Positions 55,160-64,000 of a DNA stretch of 64,000 bases are shown one piece after another. This DNA is from G963663365 sp963663365. Its GTDB lineage: Bacteria > Hinthialibacterota > Hinthialibacteria > Hinthialibacterales > G963663365. Every line of letters begins with the position of its first letter. Positions within the stretch are counted from its first letter, which is position 1. A model generated the notes under the pieces. It searched no databases. It was not told the origin of the DNA and saw only the letters and a program-made list of their open reading frames with translations. A program made the translations under genes and the position numbers. The stretch covers positions 1,922,001 through 1,986,000 of the forward strand of contig CAXXIH010000008.1 in assembly GCA_963663365.2 (NCBI GenBank), written 5' to 3'.

Positions 55160-58100
55160 ATGGGTGGCGGATTCTATCCTGGTGTAAAATTTCAAATTAC
55201 TATTTTTGTTCTTTTATCGGGAATTTTCTTTCAAGGTTGTTCCGATTCAAAGCCGGAGACAATTGACATCTCACAACCGTCTCCAACCGCGGTCATCGCA
55301 CTAACGACCGTAACACCTACGGCGACCCCTTCTGGACCGCCCTCTCCAACCGCCACAGACACACTCCCGCCCGAATTTCCAAGCCCGGTTCCAACACCCC
55401 AAAGTTTTCATATCACCGGCAAGTTCATCGGTGAAGATGCACATTCCATTGCCGGACAATTGATTTGGACCCAGGACGCAGAACGTCCATGGTGGTCGGA
55501 TAATACCGAGCCGGTAACCGGAACGATTGAAATCGATGGTTTAGACTTTGCATTCGAGGCTCCCGCGATTGGCGATTACCTTATCGAAACCAAACTTGCC
55601 GGTTATGCTCGGATAATTCACTCGATCTTGGTCGATGGAGACCGGGACGACATTGAAATACGTTTGCATCCCGCGGCAAGTATCTCAGGCCACATACAAC
55701 AGGTTATCAACACACAACCACTGCCGGGCGCTGAGGTTCTCATAGAACCAATGTACGTGCCCCAAGGGCAGTTGGGCAGATACGCCACATACGAAGGAGA
55801 AAAAGTCACAACGGACATAGATGGATACTTTTGCGCCCAGGGGCTATTGCCGGGTGTTCCACACAAACTTTCGGCTTCCATTCCATCTCACGTACGCAAA
55901 GAGATAGAGAACATAACTCCTCCAAAAGAGAGTCTGGATATCTTTCTGAATCCTGCGGGAAAGATCACCGGGACGGTAAGAAACGCGAAGACCGGGGAGC
56001 CGCTACCCAACGCTACGGTTTGGGGCGGAAGTGACAAGTACTTGGCAAAAGTCATTACCACAAGCGATGAAACCGGAAGATACGTACTATCGGGATTCGG
56101 AAACGAAACGGTTCATATCGTGGCTCAAACTCAAGATTTGATTCTTACGTACGAGTCAATTGAATGCCCTACAATCAAGACCATTCAAGGTGAATGCATT
56201 GATAACGTTGATTTAAATTTGGATCGAGGTTTCACATTAAAAATTCAGGTTGCCGATAAAAGAGGCCGTCCTATTCCGGGAGCAAAAATACAAGTCGCAA
56301 TGGGCCCGGCCATGATACCGGAATTCCAAAAAAAATTAATTAGCCCATTTCAGTTGCCTCAAACCGCCGTCGCAGACCGGAAGGGCGAAGCGATTCTAAG
56401 CGGCCTAACGGGCAATCCTTATACTGCAGAAGTCTATTATCCAGGCCACTCGTGCGTTCCCCTGGATGTGTTTTCCATGATGCCCGTACCGGGCTTAACC
56501 TTCGAAAAACAAGCCATCATGACCGATGAGTATTTCATCGCGGGACAGGTTCGCAATTCCACCGGCGCCCCCATCGCCGGAGCACGTATTATCACGGGCC
56601 GTAATGTGGGACATCAACCCACAATCTATGATGTATGGACACAAACGGATGGTACTTTCCGAATTGGCGGATTGGTTGAAGGGCAGGCGGCATTGCACAT
56701 TTTTCATCCGGGATATGCTCCCGCAGAAATCGATGCCGAAACCGGACGTGAAGATATCGAAATCGTTTTGCGTGACGGCGCAAGCATTGAAGGAAAGGTC
56801 ATCGATGCACTGAACCGCCCCGTTGCAGAGATTGAAGTTAAGGCTGCGTTAAAACTTGAACATAACAACTGGAAAACAAGAATTGAGGGCTGGTATAACC
56901 CCGGCCTAACATGGAGTGAATCGGACGGCTCATTTGTAATCGACCATCTCGAAAAAGGTGAATATGAAGTCCGCGCGCTTACGGAAGATAAGATATCCGA
57001 ATCCGTTTCATGCGAAGTGAATTGGAACTCCCATCGCAAAGATGTCGCACTTCAGCTGCACAACAAGTTGAGCGTTGAGGGGCGCGTTACCGACAAAGAA
57101 ACTAACGAGCCAATCCCCGCCGTGACAATCACCCTGAAACGACAGAGGAATAATAGAAATTCGGATTTTGAGGCAGAAACTGCTGCTGATGGGAAGTATC
57201 AATTTCAACGGCTTCTGCCAGGCTATTACATGCTGATGGCCCTGCCGCCCGCTCCTTATCTGGAAAAAAATTATATAGAAGATAGGAAATTGCAGTTTGA
57301 ATTAAAATCTGAAGACATCACCGGATTCGACATCCAACTGGAAAAAGGCGGAACGGTGCATGGGCGTGTAATCGACCAACAAGGTAATCCCTTACCCGGT
57401 ATTATCATGACCGCCGTGACATCCGGTTACTCACCGATGCTGAGTACCAAATCCGACACATTGAATCTAAGTGGCGATAATGGAGAATTTACGCTCACAG
57501 CGGTTCAACCCGGCGCAAGTATCAACGTGGCGGGTATATCGGAAAAATATGCTCCCGGACTATCGGAACCGTTCGATCTGCCTGCGGGTGGAACAGTCGA
57601 GGGGATTGCCGTGACATTGGGGCCATGGGCATCGGTCACAGGTACAATTCAAAATGATAAAAGTGAGCCATTGCCAAATGTGATGGTTAACGCAAATCCG
57701 GAAAGATCCGATTTGTTTGCAGGCAGACAATTCGACCATAGTTTCTCCAAGTTTCTGAATGATCGCGCGGTTTCAGGAAATGATGGCCACTACCGGATCA
57801 ACCGCGTTGCACCTGGGAAAGCCACTCTCTATTTATCTCGTTACGCTTCTCCTCAAGAAGAAAAATCGATGGGATTTCCGCTCTATTCACCCGCCAAGCG
57901 CGAAATCGAATTGGCCGCTGGCGAGACAATTGTAGAAGATTTCACGATTACAGAGACGCCACTAAACGGTCGCATATCGGGTACGCTGATGACCTCCGAT
58001 GGCGTACCACAAAATGGAGTTTCCATCTGGGCAAGCCAAACTCCCTATGGATCGGAACCAGGCTCGCAGGGAAAAACAGAATCGCAAGCCGATGGTTCAT

Positions 58101-60211
58101 TTAGCATCGAAAACCTGGTCGAAGGGAAAGCGTATTTGCTTCACGCAACATTTGAGAATGAAGAAGGGCGGTTTTCTATCGACGAATTTCGCACAACAGC
58201 ATCTCAAGACGGTGTCGAACTGGTATTAGAGAAAAAAGCCGGACGGGGCACTCTGCGTGGCGTCGTTAAAAACGAAGCAGGCAGCATCGTTCCCAAATTC
58301 CGTATCCGCTTTGAAAATGTAATCGGTGAGAGCGATTATGAAAAGCCGGTCTATCGTGAAGGCGAGGAATTCATCACTCCGGATGGTACGTTTGAAATCA
58401 AAGATATTTACGAGTGCCAATGCGATGTCGTGGCCGTAGCGGATGAAATGCGGGGTGTTCAAAAGAGCGTAAAAATCGAAAGCGGCCAAGAAACCGAAAC
58501 GATTGAAATTATTGTCCAAATGGGGGGAACCTTATCGGGAACCGTGACCGCCAACGGCCAACCGGTACAGGGCGCAAAGATTGATGATTTGGGCTCCGGT
58601 ATTCCTTTATTCAGAATCAAGCCTGTCGAATCGGACAATTATGGGAAATTCAAAATCGAAAATATCCAAGACAAGACCATTAGTTTGCTGGTTAGGCATG
58701 ACGAGTACGCACCGGAGACTGTCGAATCAATCGATTTAAGCGGCGGAAGCGCTGAAGTTGAAATCGAACTCAATACAGGCGGCGCCATTGAAGGCCATGT
58801 TTACGACGGTCAAGGTAATGTGGTAGCCGGTGCGGAACTGAATATTCATAACAGAAGACAGGATATAAACGAATCGGCCAATACCGATGCAGATGGTTAC
58901 TACCGAATCGAAAAGTTGCCCCCCGGCGGATATACGGTCAGTTACGGAATGAATCTAGAACTGGCTGGTGAGCGAGGATTGGCCGGATCGGGTACAGGCA
59001 TTGTGCGCGAAAACGAAACCACAGTCATCGATCTTGGAAAAGGAGAGGTAACGCTCTATGGCAAAGTCATCGGCCAAGAACAACGACTGGAAAGATGGTA
59101 TATCTTGGCAACACCCGTACAGTTCAGTATTTCACAAATGGGCTTACGTGGAATCGTGAAGACTGATGCGAATGGTGAATATCGCCTAAGTGGAATGCAA
59201 ACCGGCGAATATATTGTGTCGGCGGTGTTGCACAATCAGCAAGGCGGCTACCCGCCCACCCAACAACAGATCGATTGTTCAGAGCCGGGGGAATACCGCC
59301 TGGATTTCACAATCCCCGAAACGGCATTTTCCGGTCAAGTCATAGATGAACAAGGCAAGCCAATTGCACAGGCTCAAGTCCATTTGCGGCTGTTGGAATC
59401 CCAAAATCATTATCTGATACCATCAAGCCAAAGCCAAATTACCGATGAGAAAGGCGTTTTCCGGTTTTCCTCTCCCATGCCCGGACGATATTATCTGTTG
59501 GTTCGTGCGCCGGACTACGCCCGTCATGAAGAAGAACTTCAGATCGTAGCAAATCAGCCCATCAACGATTACCGGATTGTATTGCAGGCTAACGCGGGCA
59601 CGATTGCAGGCAGTGTGATATCACGAGACGGGAGTCTTATCCCGGCAATTGTCAATGCTTATGCCATTGAGCCTGCACAAGAAAGAGAGATCGTCCCACG
59701 TATGGAAAACCTAGTACCCACCAATCCTGATGGTTCTTTTCAAATTAAGAATCTCCCGCCGGGCCGCTACAACATGGATGTTAAACCTCAAGCCAGGTAT
59801 GGATATGGATACGACATGGGCATGGGTGGCGCGTCCATGCAGATGCCTCGATGGATTCCCAAAATCATTGAGGCCATTGAAGTACGAAGTGGTGAAACAA
59901 CGGTTATTAACGTTGAGCTTGAAGAGAGTAATCCAATAGCAATTTATTTATTTGGAGAGGATGGCAGCACAATTCAATTTATTCCAAACCGGCCGGTTTC
60001 GGAATTCGGTTTATTCATAACGCTTACCGGTCCGAATGGGGTAACCGAACTTTCAAACAAACCGTTCCAATCACCCATGCTGACTTATGGACCATCGGGC
60101 AGTTATACGTTGCGAGTGCGTCAAAAGGGATATCAAGAATATATGGAAAAATTCGAGTTACGCGAGAACGGACAACATGTTTCGCAAATTGAATTCGTTC
60201 CGGCCCATTAG
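55160..60211 (+). CDS. 1683-residue lipoprotein of carboxypeptidase-regulatory-like repeats
   Basis: A very large exported lipoprotein. Signal and lipobox ITIFVLLSGIFFQGC (Cys near residue 27) are followed by a Thr/Pro-rich linker. Then come about sixteen repeats of ~80-110 residues in the CarboxypepD_reg/Cna-B-like pattern: a strand GxVxGxVxD, a GxPLPGAxV turn, then DGxYRIxxLPPG. Examples are GTVHGRVIDQQGNPLPGI and FSGQVIDEQGKPIAQAQV. No catalytic motif is seen. It probably forms a long stalk at the outer membrane, for binding or spacing. It is the longest gene in the window. Confidence 0.85.
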   Translation: MGGGFYPGVKFQITIFVLLSGIFFQGCSDSKPETIDISQPSPTAVIALTTVTPTATPSGPPSPTATDTLPPEFPSPVPTPQSFHITGKFIGEDAHSIAGQLIWTQDAERPWWSDNTEPVTGTIEIDGLDFAFEAPAIGDYLIETKLAGYARIIHSILVDGDRDDIEIRLHPAASISGHIQQVINTQPLPGAEVLIEPMYVPQGQLGRYATYEGEKVTTDIDGYFCAQGLLPGVPHKLSASIPSHVRKEIENITPPKESLDIFLNPAGKITGTVRNAKTGEPLPNATVWGGSDKYLAKVITTSDETGRYVLSGFGNETVHIVAQTQDLILTYESIECPTIKTIQGECIDNVDLNLDRGFTLKIQVADKRGRPIPGAKIQVAMGPAMIPEFQKKLISPFQLPQTAVADRKGEAILSGLTGNPYTAEVYYPGHSCVPLDVFSMMPVPGLTFEKQAIMTDEYFIAGQVRNSTGAPIAGARIITGRNVGHQPTIYDVWTQTDGTFRIGGLVEGQAALHIFHPGYAPAEIDAETGREDIEIVLRDGASIEGKVIDALNRPVAEIEVKAALKLEHNNWKTRIEGWYNPGLTWSESDGSFVIDHLEKGEYEVRALTEDKISESVSCEVNWNSHRKDVALQLHNKLSVEGRVTDKETNEPIPAVTITLKRQRNNRNSDFEAETAADGKYQFQRLLPGYYMLMALPPAPYLEKNYIEDRKLQFELKSEDITGFDIQLEKGGTVHGRVIDQQGNPLPGIIMTAVTSGYSPMLSTKSDTLNLSGDNGEFTLTAVQPGASINVAGISEKYAPGLSEPFDLPAGGTVEGIAVTLGPWASVTGTIQNDKSEPLPNVMVNANPERSDLFAGRQFDHSFSKFLNDRAVSGNDGHYRINRVAPGKATLYLSRYASPQEEKSMGFPLYSPAKREIELAAGETIVEDFTITETPLNGRISGTLMTSDGVPQNGVSIWASQTPYGSEPGSQGKTESQADGSFSIENLVEGKAYLLHATFENEEGRFSIDEFRTTASQDGVELVLEKKAGRGTLRGVVKNEAGSIVPKFRIRFENVIGESDYEKPVYREGEEFITPDGTFEIKDIYECQCDVVAVADEMRGVQKSVKIESGQETETIEIIVQMGGTLSGTVTANGQPVQGAKIDDLGSGIPLFRIKPVESDNYGKFKIENIQDKTISLLVRHDEYAPETVESIDLSGGSAEVEIELNTGGAIEGHVYDGQGNVVAGAELNIHNRRQDINESANTDADGYYRIEKLPPGGYTVSYGMNLELAGERGLAGSGTGIVRENETTVIDLGKGEVTLYGKVIGQEQRLERWYILATPVQFSISQMGLRGIVKTDANGEYRLSGMQTGEYIVSAVLHNQQGGYPPTQQQIDCSEPGEYRLDFTIPETAFSGQVIDEQGKPIAQAQVHLRLLESQNHYLIPSSQSQITDEKGVFRFSSPMPGRYYLLVRAPDYARHEEELQIVANQPINDYRIVLQANAGTIAGSVISRDGSLIPAIVNAYAIEPAQEREIVPRMENLVPTNPDGSFQIKNLPPGRYNMDVKPQARYGYGYDMGMGGASMQMPRWIPKIIEAIEVRSGETTVINVELEESNPIAIYLFGEDGSTIQFIPNRPVSEFGLFITLTGPNGVTELSNKPFQSPMLTYGPSGSYTLRVRQKGYQEYMEKFELRENGQHVSQIEFVPAH

Positions 60212-60295
60212 CAAAGACCGGTTTTTGAATATTGACGAAATTGCAGATTTCGTATCCGATCCGTTTCTGATTGTTGCTTCGGGAAAGGTGCCTGT

Positions 60296-61384
60296 TCACA
60301 CAATCCCGAACACTTCGCGTTTTCTTTCCAAGTAATAGAGATAATCATCGAAGGAAATATCCGGCGGGGTGCGGTGGTCGATATGCGGCACAAAGTACCC
60401 TTCTTCGACTAAAGGTCTCAGCCGTTCGATTTCCTGGTCAATAGACTCCCGACCGCGCGAAATAGCCACTTTATCGACACCGCCGCAAAGTCTCATTTCC
60501 CGGCCAAAGGTTTTGCGCATCCATTGCGGATCCGTACCGGCGTGGATTTCAACCGGAAACATCACATTGACTCCCGCATCCAGCCAATGCCCAACGAGTT
60601 CATGGATACACCCATCGCAATCGACCAACACAATATCGCAGCCGTACTTGCGTAAGGTTTCAGTGATCCGTTTGTAGCGGGGAACCATAAGAGACTTGAA
60701 ATGGGCGGGTGAAATCATCGGCCCGTTCTTGAAACACATGTCCTCCCAGATCATGCAATAATCGAATTCCACAGTCGGGCCAATTCGCTCCAACAACGCA
60801 ACCACCAAATCCGTGACAGTCTCCATGGCATCTTCAATCACCCATGGATCGTCATAAAGCATCATGGCCGCGCCCTCGAATCCCGCCAAGTCGCGTATCC
60901 AGCCATAAAGACTGCCACCGGATATGCCCAGCGGCGTATCGCGGTTCTTCCATTCCGCCGCGCGTTGTTCCCAGTCTTCGGGAATCCGTCCAGGCGTATC
61001 GGGATCGAAACGTTTTTTTAGTTCCAACCAACTTTTTTTGTCGTGAATCGGGAATTGGATAAACCGGGGGATACTTGAGCTGCCATCGGTAAAAACTTCG
61101 CAAATGGCTCCGTTCTCTTGGCGCACAATGACCCGGTCCCCGTGGTCTTCGAGCGTCTCCGGCTCGAACGCGGGCAATAAGCCCATATCTACCGGCGCGG
61201 TTCCCCAGCCTTCGATATCAAAAAAGATTTCCACATCACGGCCATAGGGATCGGTCAACGAAGCGGGCAAGCCTTCACCATGCCACCGCTCAATTGTCTC
61301 GTGCCAATAGCCGAATTCGATATCGGGAATCCTGTCGGCATGTCCCTCACGGAAAGTCTTTAGCCAGCGTTCCCGCTGGGTCAT
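60296..61384 (-). CDS. uroporphyrinogen decarboxylase-family protein (MtaA/URO-D-like)
   Basis: About 362 residues in the URO-D fold. DIVLVDCDGCIHELVGHWLDAGVN, FPVEIHAGTD, FGREMRLCGGVDKVAISRG and GYFVPHIDHRTPPDISFDDY mark the subgroup that occurs in large numbers in glycan-degrading and anaerobic bacteria and is thought to include corrinoid methyltransferases rather than haem enzymes. No other haem gene is nearby, which favours the non-haem reading. The start may be ATG 61384 or ATG 61429. It converges with the giant lipoprotein gene. Confidence 0.85.
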   Translation of the reverse strand: MTQRERWLKTFREGHADRIPDIEFGYWHETIERWHGEGLPASLTDPYGRDVEIFFDIEGWGTAPVDMGLLPAFEPETLEDHGDRVIVRQENGAICEVFTDGSSSIPRFIQFPIHDKKSWLELKKRFDPDTPGRIPEDWEQRAAEWKNRDTPLGISGGSLYGWIRDLAGFEGAAMMLYDDPWVIEDAMETVTDLVVALLERIGPTVEFDYCMIWEDMCFKNGPMISPAHFKSLMVPRYKRITETLRKYGCDIVLVDCDGCIHELVGHWLDAGVNVMFPVEIHAGTDPQWMRKTFGREMRLCGGVDKVAISRGRESIDQEIERLRPLVEEGYFVPHIDHRTPPDISFDDYLYYLERKREVFGIV

Positions 61385-61639
61385 GTTTCCACGTTTTTGC
61401 AGACGCAGGGGCTCGTGTGTTTGGGTCATGTTCCTATCCATTCATTGCCGATCCGGCCAAACCGGGTATATCGGCATTTCATCGGTTTGGCGAGCGTACC
61501 ACGCTGCAGCAAATGATGCAGCCAAAGAAGAGGCCGAAGCATTGAAGTGGATTGGAACGTTGCCACCGGACATCGTGTTATGGACTTGGCATCGGGCACG
61601 GCGGTTAGTAGGATCAAACTCACCTCGAGGAGATTGAAA

Positions 61640-64000
61640 ATGATTCGACGCGCTTCGATCCTATGCACACTTGGAACCATTCTGACGATGTTCATTGCGG
61701 CCCCGCTTGAAAGCACAGCGGCGGTTCCCCGCCCTGAGCATCCCCGTCCGGATTTGCGCCGGGAAACCTGGCTCAATTTGAATGGGCGCTGGGATTTTGC
61801 ATTCGATCCAGGCGATCAGGGAACGAAGCAGGAGTGGTTCAAGCCGGACAGTGAGGCGTTCGATCATACGATCCTGGTTCCTTATCCATGGGAAAGCCCA
61901 CTTTCCGGAGTTGAGTGCCCCGATTACAAAGGCGTGGCCTGGTACCGGAGAGCATTTGAAGTTCCCAAGAACTGGACAGGCAGCAGGATTTTCATCGTAT
62001 TCGGCGCAGTCGATTGGGAATGCCAAGTCTGGGTTGATGGAGTTAAGGCCGGTGAGAACATCGGTGGATATACACCTTTTGAAGTTGAATTGACCAACAG
62101 AATCGAGCCCGGTCAAACCCATACAGTTGTGGTCCGTGTGGTGGATTTTACCGAACACACCCAACCGGTAGGAAAGCAAGTCAATTGGTACACACGCACA
62201 AGCGGTATCTGGCAGACCGTTTATCTTGAGGCACGCGGCATAGCCTATATTGAGAAATGCCATTTCATACCCGGCGTCCGTGAAGGCGAAGGCGATACAA
62301 ACCGGCTTGATAACATTAAAGCGCGTTTCGCAATCAATGATGCTCAGCCGGGCGATTTATTGGTCATCACTTCTTCATCCGATCCCGAACAAAACGCGGT
62401 GGATGAAGATTCAACCTACCAAGCCCAATTTCACGATGACATTGCGATTCCTGCCGAGACGGCGGGAGTGACGGATACCGAGATCACGCTTGATGATCCG
62501 CAATTATGGTCGCCCGAGTCACCGAATCTTTATTTTGTGCGCGTTGAACTTCAACGCGATGGAATCCCCCTAGACAGTGTCACAACCTACTTCGGTCTTC
62601 GCGACATTGCCGCCAAACCGTTCCGCAATAGTTCGCGCGCAAATGACCGGGGGCTGTTTGAGTATGTCTATTTGAACGATGAGCCTATTTACTTGCGGGG
62701 AGCATTGGACCAGAGTTTCCACCCCATGGGCGTCTATACATGGCCGGATGACAACGCTATTCAATACGACCTCGATAAAACGTTGGAGTTCGGTCTTAAC
62801 TTCCTTCGAATGCACATCAAGATCGAAGAACCGCGTTTTCTTTATTGGGCCGACCGAAAAGGCGTTCTTTTGCAGTGCGATCTGCCCAGCTTTTGGAAAT
62901 GGTCGGAAGAGTCCAAACAGCATTTGGAAACGCTATTCGACCGGGTTATCGACCGCGATATGAGCCACCCTTCAATATTTTCATGGGTACTCATTAACGA
63001 GACTTGGGGCTTGGAAAAGCACGACACCAAAGAAAGCCAAGAATGGCTGCGCGAATTTTATCACCGGGCCAAGAAGACCGATCCATCGCGTTTGATCGAG
63101 GATAATTCACCCTGCCGTTACGATCATGTCGAAACGGATTTAAACAGCTGGCATTTCTATATCTTCGATCCGAAAAAGGCGAAGAAACACATCGACGATC
63201 TCGTCACAAAAATCTTCCCCGGTTCCGAAACCAATTATATCGGCGGTAACAAACAGGGGACGGAACCTTTCTTAAACAGCGAATACGGCGGAGTCAGCGC
63301 CGGAAGCGGCGACCGCGATATCTCTTGGTGCATCCATTACCTGACCCAATACCTGCGCCGTCATGAAATCATCTGCGGTTTTATCTACACCGAGTTGCAG
63401 GACATCGAATGGGAACATAACGGTCTGATGAATTACGACCGGAGCGCAAAGGTTTTCGGTTATGATGAGTTTGTGCCTTTGCCGGAAGATGAGTCACCGT
63501 TTAACGTAGCAGACATTTTCGAGGAAAATTTCTTAGGAACCGATTTAGATCCGCTGCACGTTTGTGAGCCGGGGCAAACTCTTGAAATCCCCATTTGGCT
63601 GGCGCGTTTTGATGAAGTCGAAAGCGGGATTGTTAATGTGGACGGCAGATTGACCGGCATGACGGTTTTAGGCGAAACGGTCGACATTCCCCTCGAAAGC
63701 ATCAGTCATAGAATCGACCGGCGGGGGGTGCATAATCTCGGCATCATGCAAGCTGTCTTGCCTGATATGCCCATGGCCGGAGTTATCGGAATCCGATGTG
63801 CGGATCGTACCGGTGAAACCGTCGCCCGCGGATTCGCCACATTCCAAAGCCTTAGAAACGACGCGCCACGCAGTGAAGCCGTGGATGCCAAAAAGTTTGT
63901 CCGCCGGTGGCGTCCAAACGATTTGCTGATTCAAGACGACAGTTCAAAAGACTTGGAAGTCGTATTGGATGGATGGAAAGTCTCCAAAGAAGGAGCAGCT
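61640..64000 (+). CDS. glycoside hydrolase family 2 protein, partial (runs off right edge)
   Basis: The gene begins at ATG 61640 with GAGGAG nine bases upstream and remains open for 787 codons to the edge. After a signal peptide come the sugar-binding domain (LNGRWDFAFDPGDQG, AWYRRAFEVP, GYTPFEVELT), the Ig-like domain, and the barrel: LRMHIKIEEPRFLYWADRKG, VLINETWG with the acid/base Glu454, and NSEYGGVSAG with the nucleophile Glu548. Beta-galactosidase, glucuronidase or mannosidase-like activity; substrate not determined. The part after residue ~640 is an extra beta domain. Confidence 0.92.
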   Translation, partial: MIRRASILCTLGTILTMFIAAPLESTAAVPRPEHPRPDLRRETWLNLNGRWDFAFDPGDQGTKQEWFKPDSEAFDHTILVPYPWESPLSGVECPDYKGVAWYRRAFEVPKNWTGSRIFIVFGAVDWECQVWVDGVKAGENIGGYTPFEVELTNRIEPGQTHTVVVRVVDFTEHTQPVGKQVNWYTRTSGIWQTVYLEARGIAYIEKCHFIPGVREGEGDTNRLDNIKARFAINDAQPGDLLVITSSSDPEQNAVDEDSTYQAQFHDDIAIPAETAGVTDTEITLDDPQLWSPESPNLYFVRVELQRDGIPLDSVTTYFGLRDIAAKPFRNSSRANDRGLFEYVYLNDEPIYLRGALDQSFHPMGVYTWPDDNAIQYDLDKTLEFGLNFLRMHIKIEEPRFLYWADRKGVLLQCDLPSFWKWSEESKQHLETLFDRVIDRDMSHPSIFSWVLINETWGLEKHDTKESQEWLREFYHRAKKTDPSRLIEDNSPCRYDHVETDLNSWHFYIFDPKKAKKHIDDLVTKIFPGSETNYIGGNKQGTEPFLNSEYGGVSAGSGDRDISWCIHYLTQYLRRHEIICGFIYTELQDIEWEHNGLMNYDRSAKVFGYDEFVPLPEDESPFNVADIFEENFLGTDLDPLHVCEPGQTLEIPIWLARFDEVESGIVNVDGRLTGMTVLGETVDIPLESISHRIDRRGVHNLGIMQAVLPDMPMAGVIGIRCADRTGETVARGFATFQSLRNDAPRSEAVDAKKFVRRWRPNDLLIQDDSSKDLEVVLDGWKVSKEGAA

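Noticed and set aside
60235..60253. Seven-bp hairpin between convergent genes as a two-way terminator
   Set aside because: No T-run on either side; could be chance.

Overview
The window reads as a chromosomal segment of a diderm, probably uncultivated, polysaccharide-degrading bacterium. ADP-heptose-type genes point to lipopolysaccharide. Tat-exported or lipoprotein sulfatase and FAD oxidoreductase, DUF1080 domains, FG-GAP propellers, Thr/Pro-rich linkers with a dockerin-like end, and a type IV prepilin-like protein fit the style of Hydrogenedentota, Sumerlaeota or PVC-related lineages. That placement is an inference from gene content; no rRNA or other phylogenetic marker beyond EF-P, PyrF, Ddl and SucD was seen. 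Topoisomerase VI, normally archaeal and only sporadic in bacteria, lies at the left edge.

Layout. 1-6.9 kb: topoisomerase VI B and A subunits (A cut by the window edge), a secreted unknown protein, pyrF, a CgeB-like glycosyltransferase and an orphan sucD. 7-17 kb: secreted unknown protein, mtnA, a prepilin-like protein, a seven-repeat FG-GAP propeller, a small membrane protein, ddl, a thioredoxin-domain exported protein and a sulfatase. 17-24 kb: PfkB-family kinase divergent from a GH38-fold protein, then a fused sedoheptulose-7-phosphate isomerase/heptose-1-phosphate nucleotidyltransferase and a double DUF1080 protein ending in a strong terminator. 24-29 kb: an accessory insertion made of a UvrD-like helicase with an embedded nuclease-like domain, and an IS1634-type element flanked by a perfect 30-bp direct repeat. 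29-37 kb: FAD oxidoreductase, (alpha/alpha)-barrel protein, Gfo/Idh/MocA dehydrogenase, an unknown protein, RpiR-type regulator and a pyrophosphatase-like protein. 37-48 kb: EF-P, two related membrane proteins with pseudopilin-like C-termini, a three-gene leftward operon (thioredoxin-like, GT9 heptosyltransferase, unknown protein), a GH31-fold protein, a hydroxyacid dehydrogenase and a coiled-coil protein. 48-53 kb: a two-gene sugar ABC transporter in which the solute-binding protein is fused to the first permease and the second permease carries a large insert; a STAS protein is divergent. 53-64 kb: a frameshifted P-domain/FG-GAP/dockerin-like secreted protein, a 1683-residue repeat lipoprotein, a URO-D-family protein and a GH2 glycosidase that runs off the right edge.

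How the genes fit together: exported sulfatase, DUF1080, FAD-oxidoreductase, barrel and GH2 proteins would process sulfated or complex glycans. The fused ABC transporter would import products, and kinase, Gfo/Idh/MocA and GH38-type enzymes would process them inside. GmhA-HldE and GT9 serve cell-surface heptose. These links are inferred from families and proximity.

Most unusual points: the fused transporter; GH38 and GH31 proteins that appear to lack canonical catalytic residues; a lysine-rich tail shared by topoisomerase VI subunits and the GH38 protein; a phased 10-bp repeat array; a 21-bp perfect inverted repeat that may be a MITE; and the helicase-nuclease with a 26-residue internal repeat. 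No CRISPR array, tRNA or rRNA was recognised.
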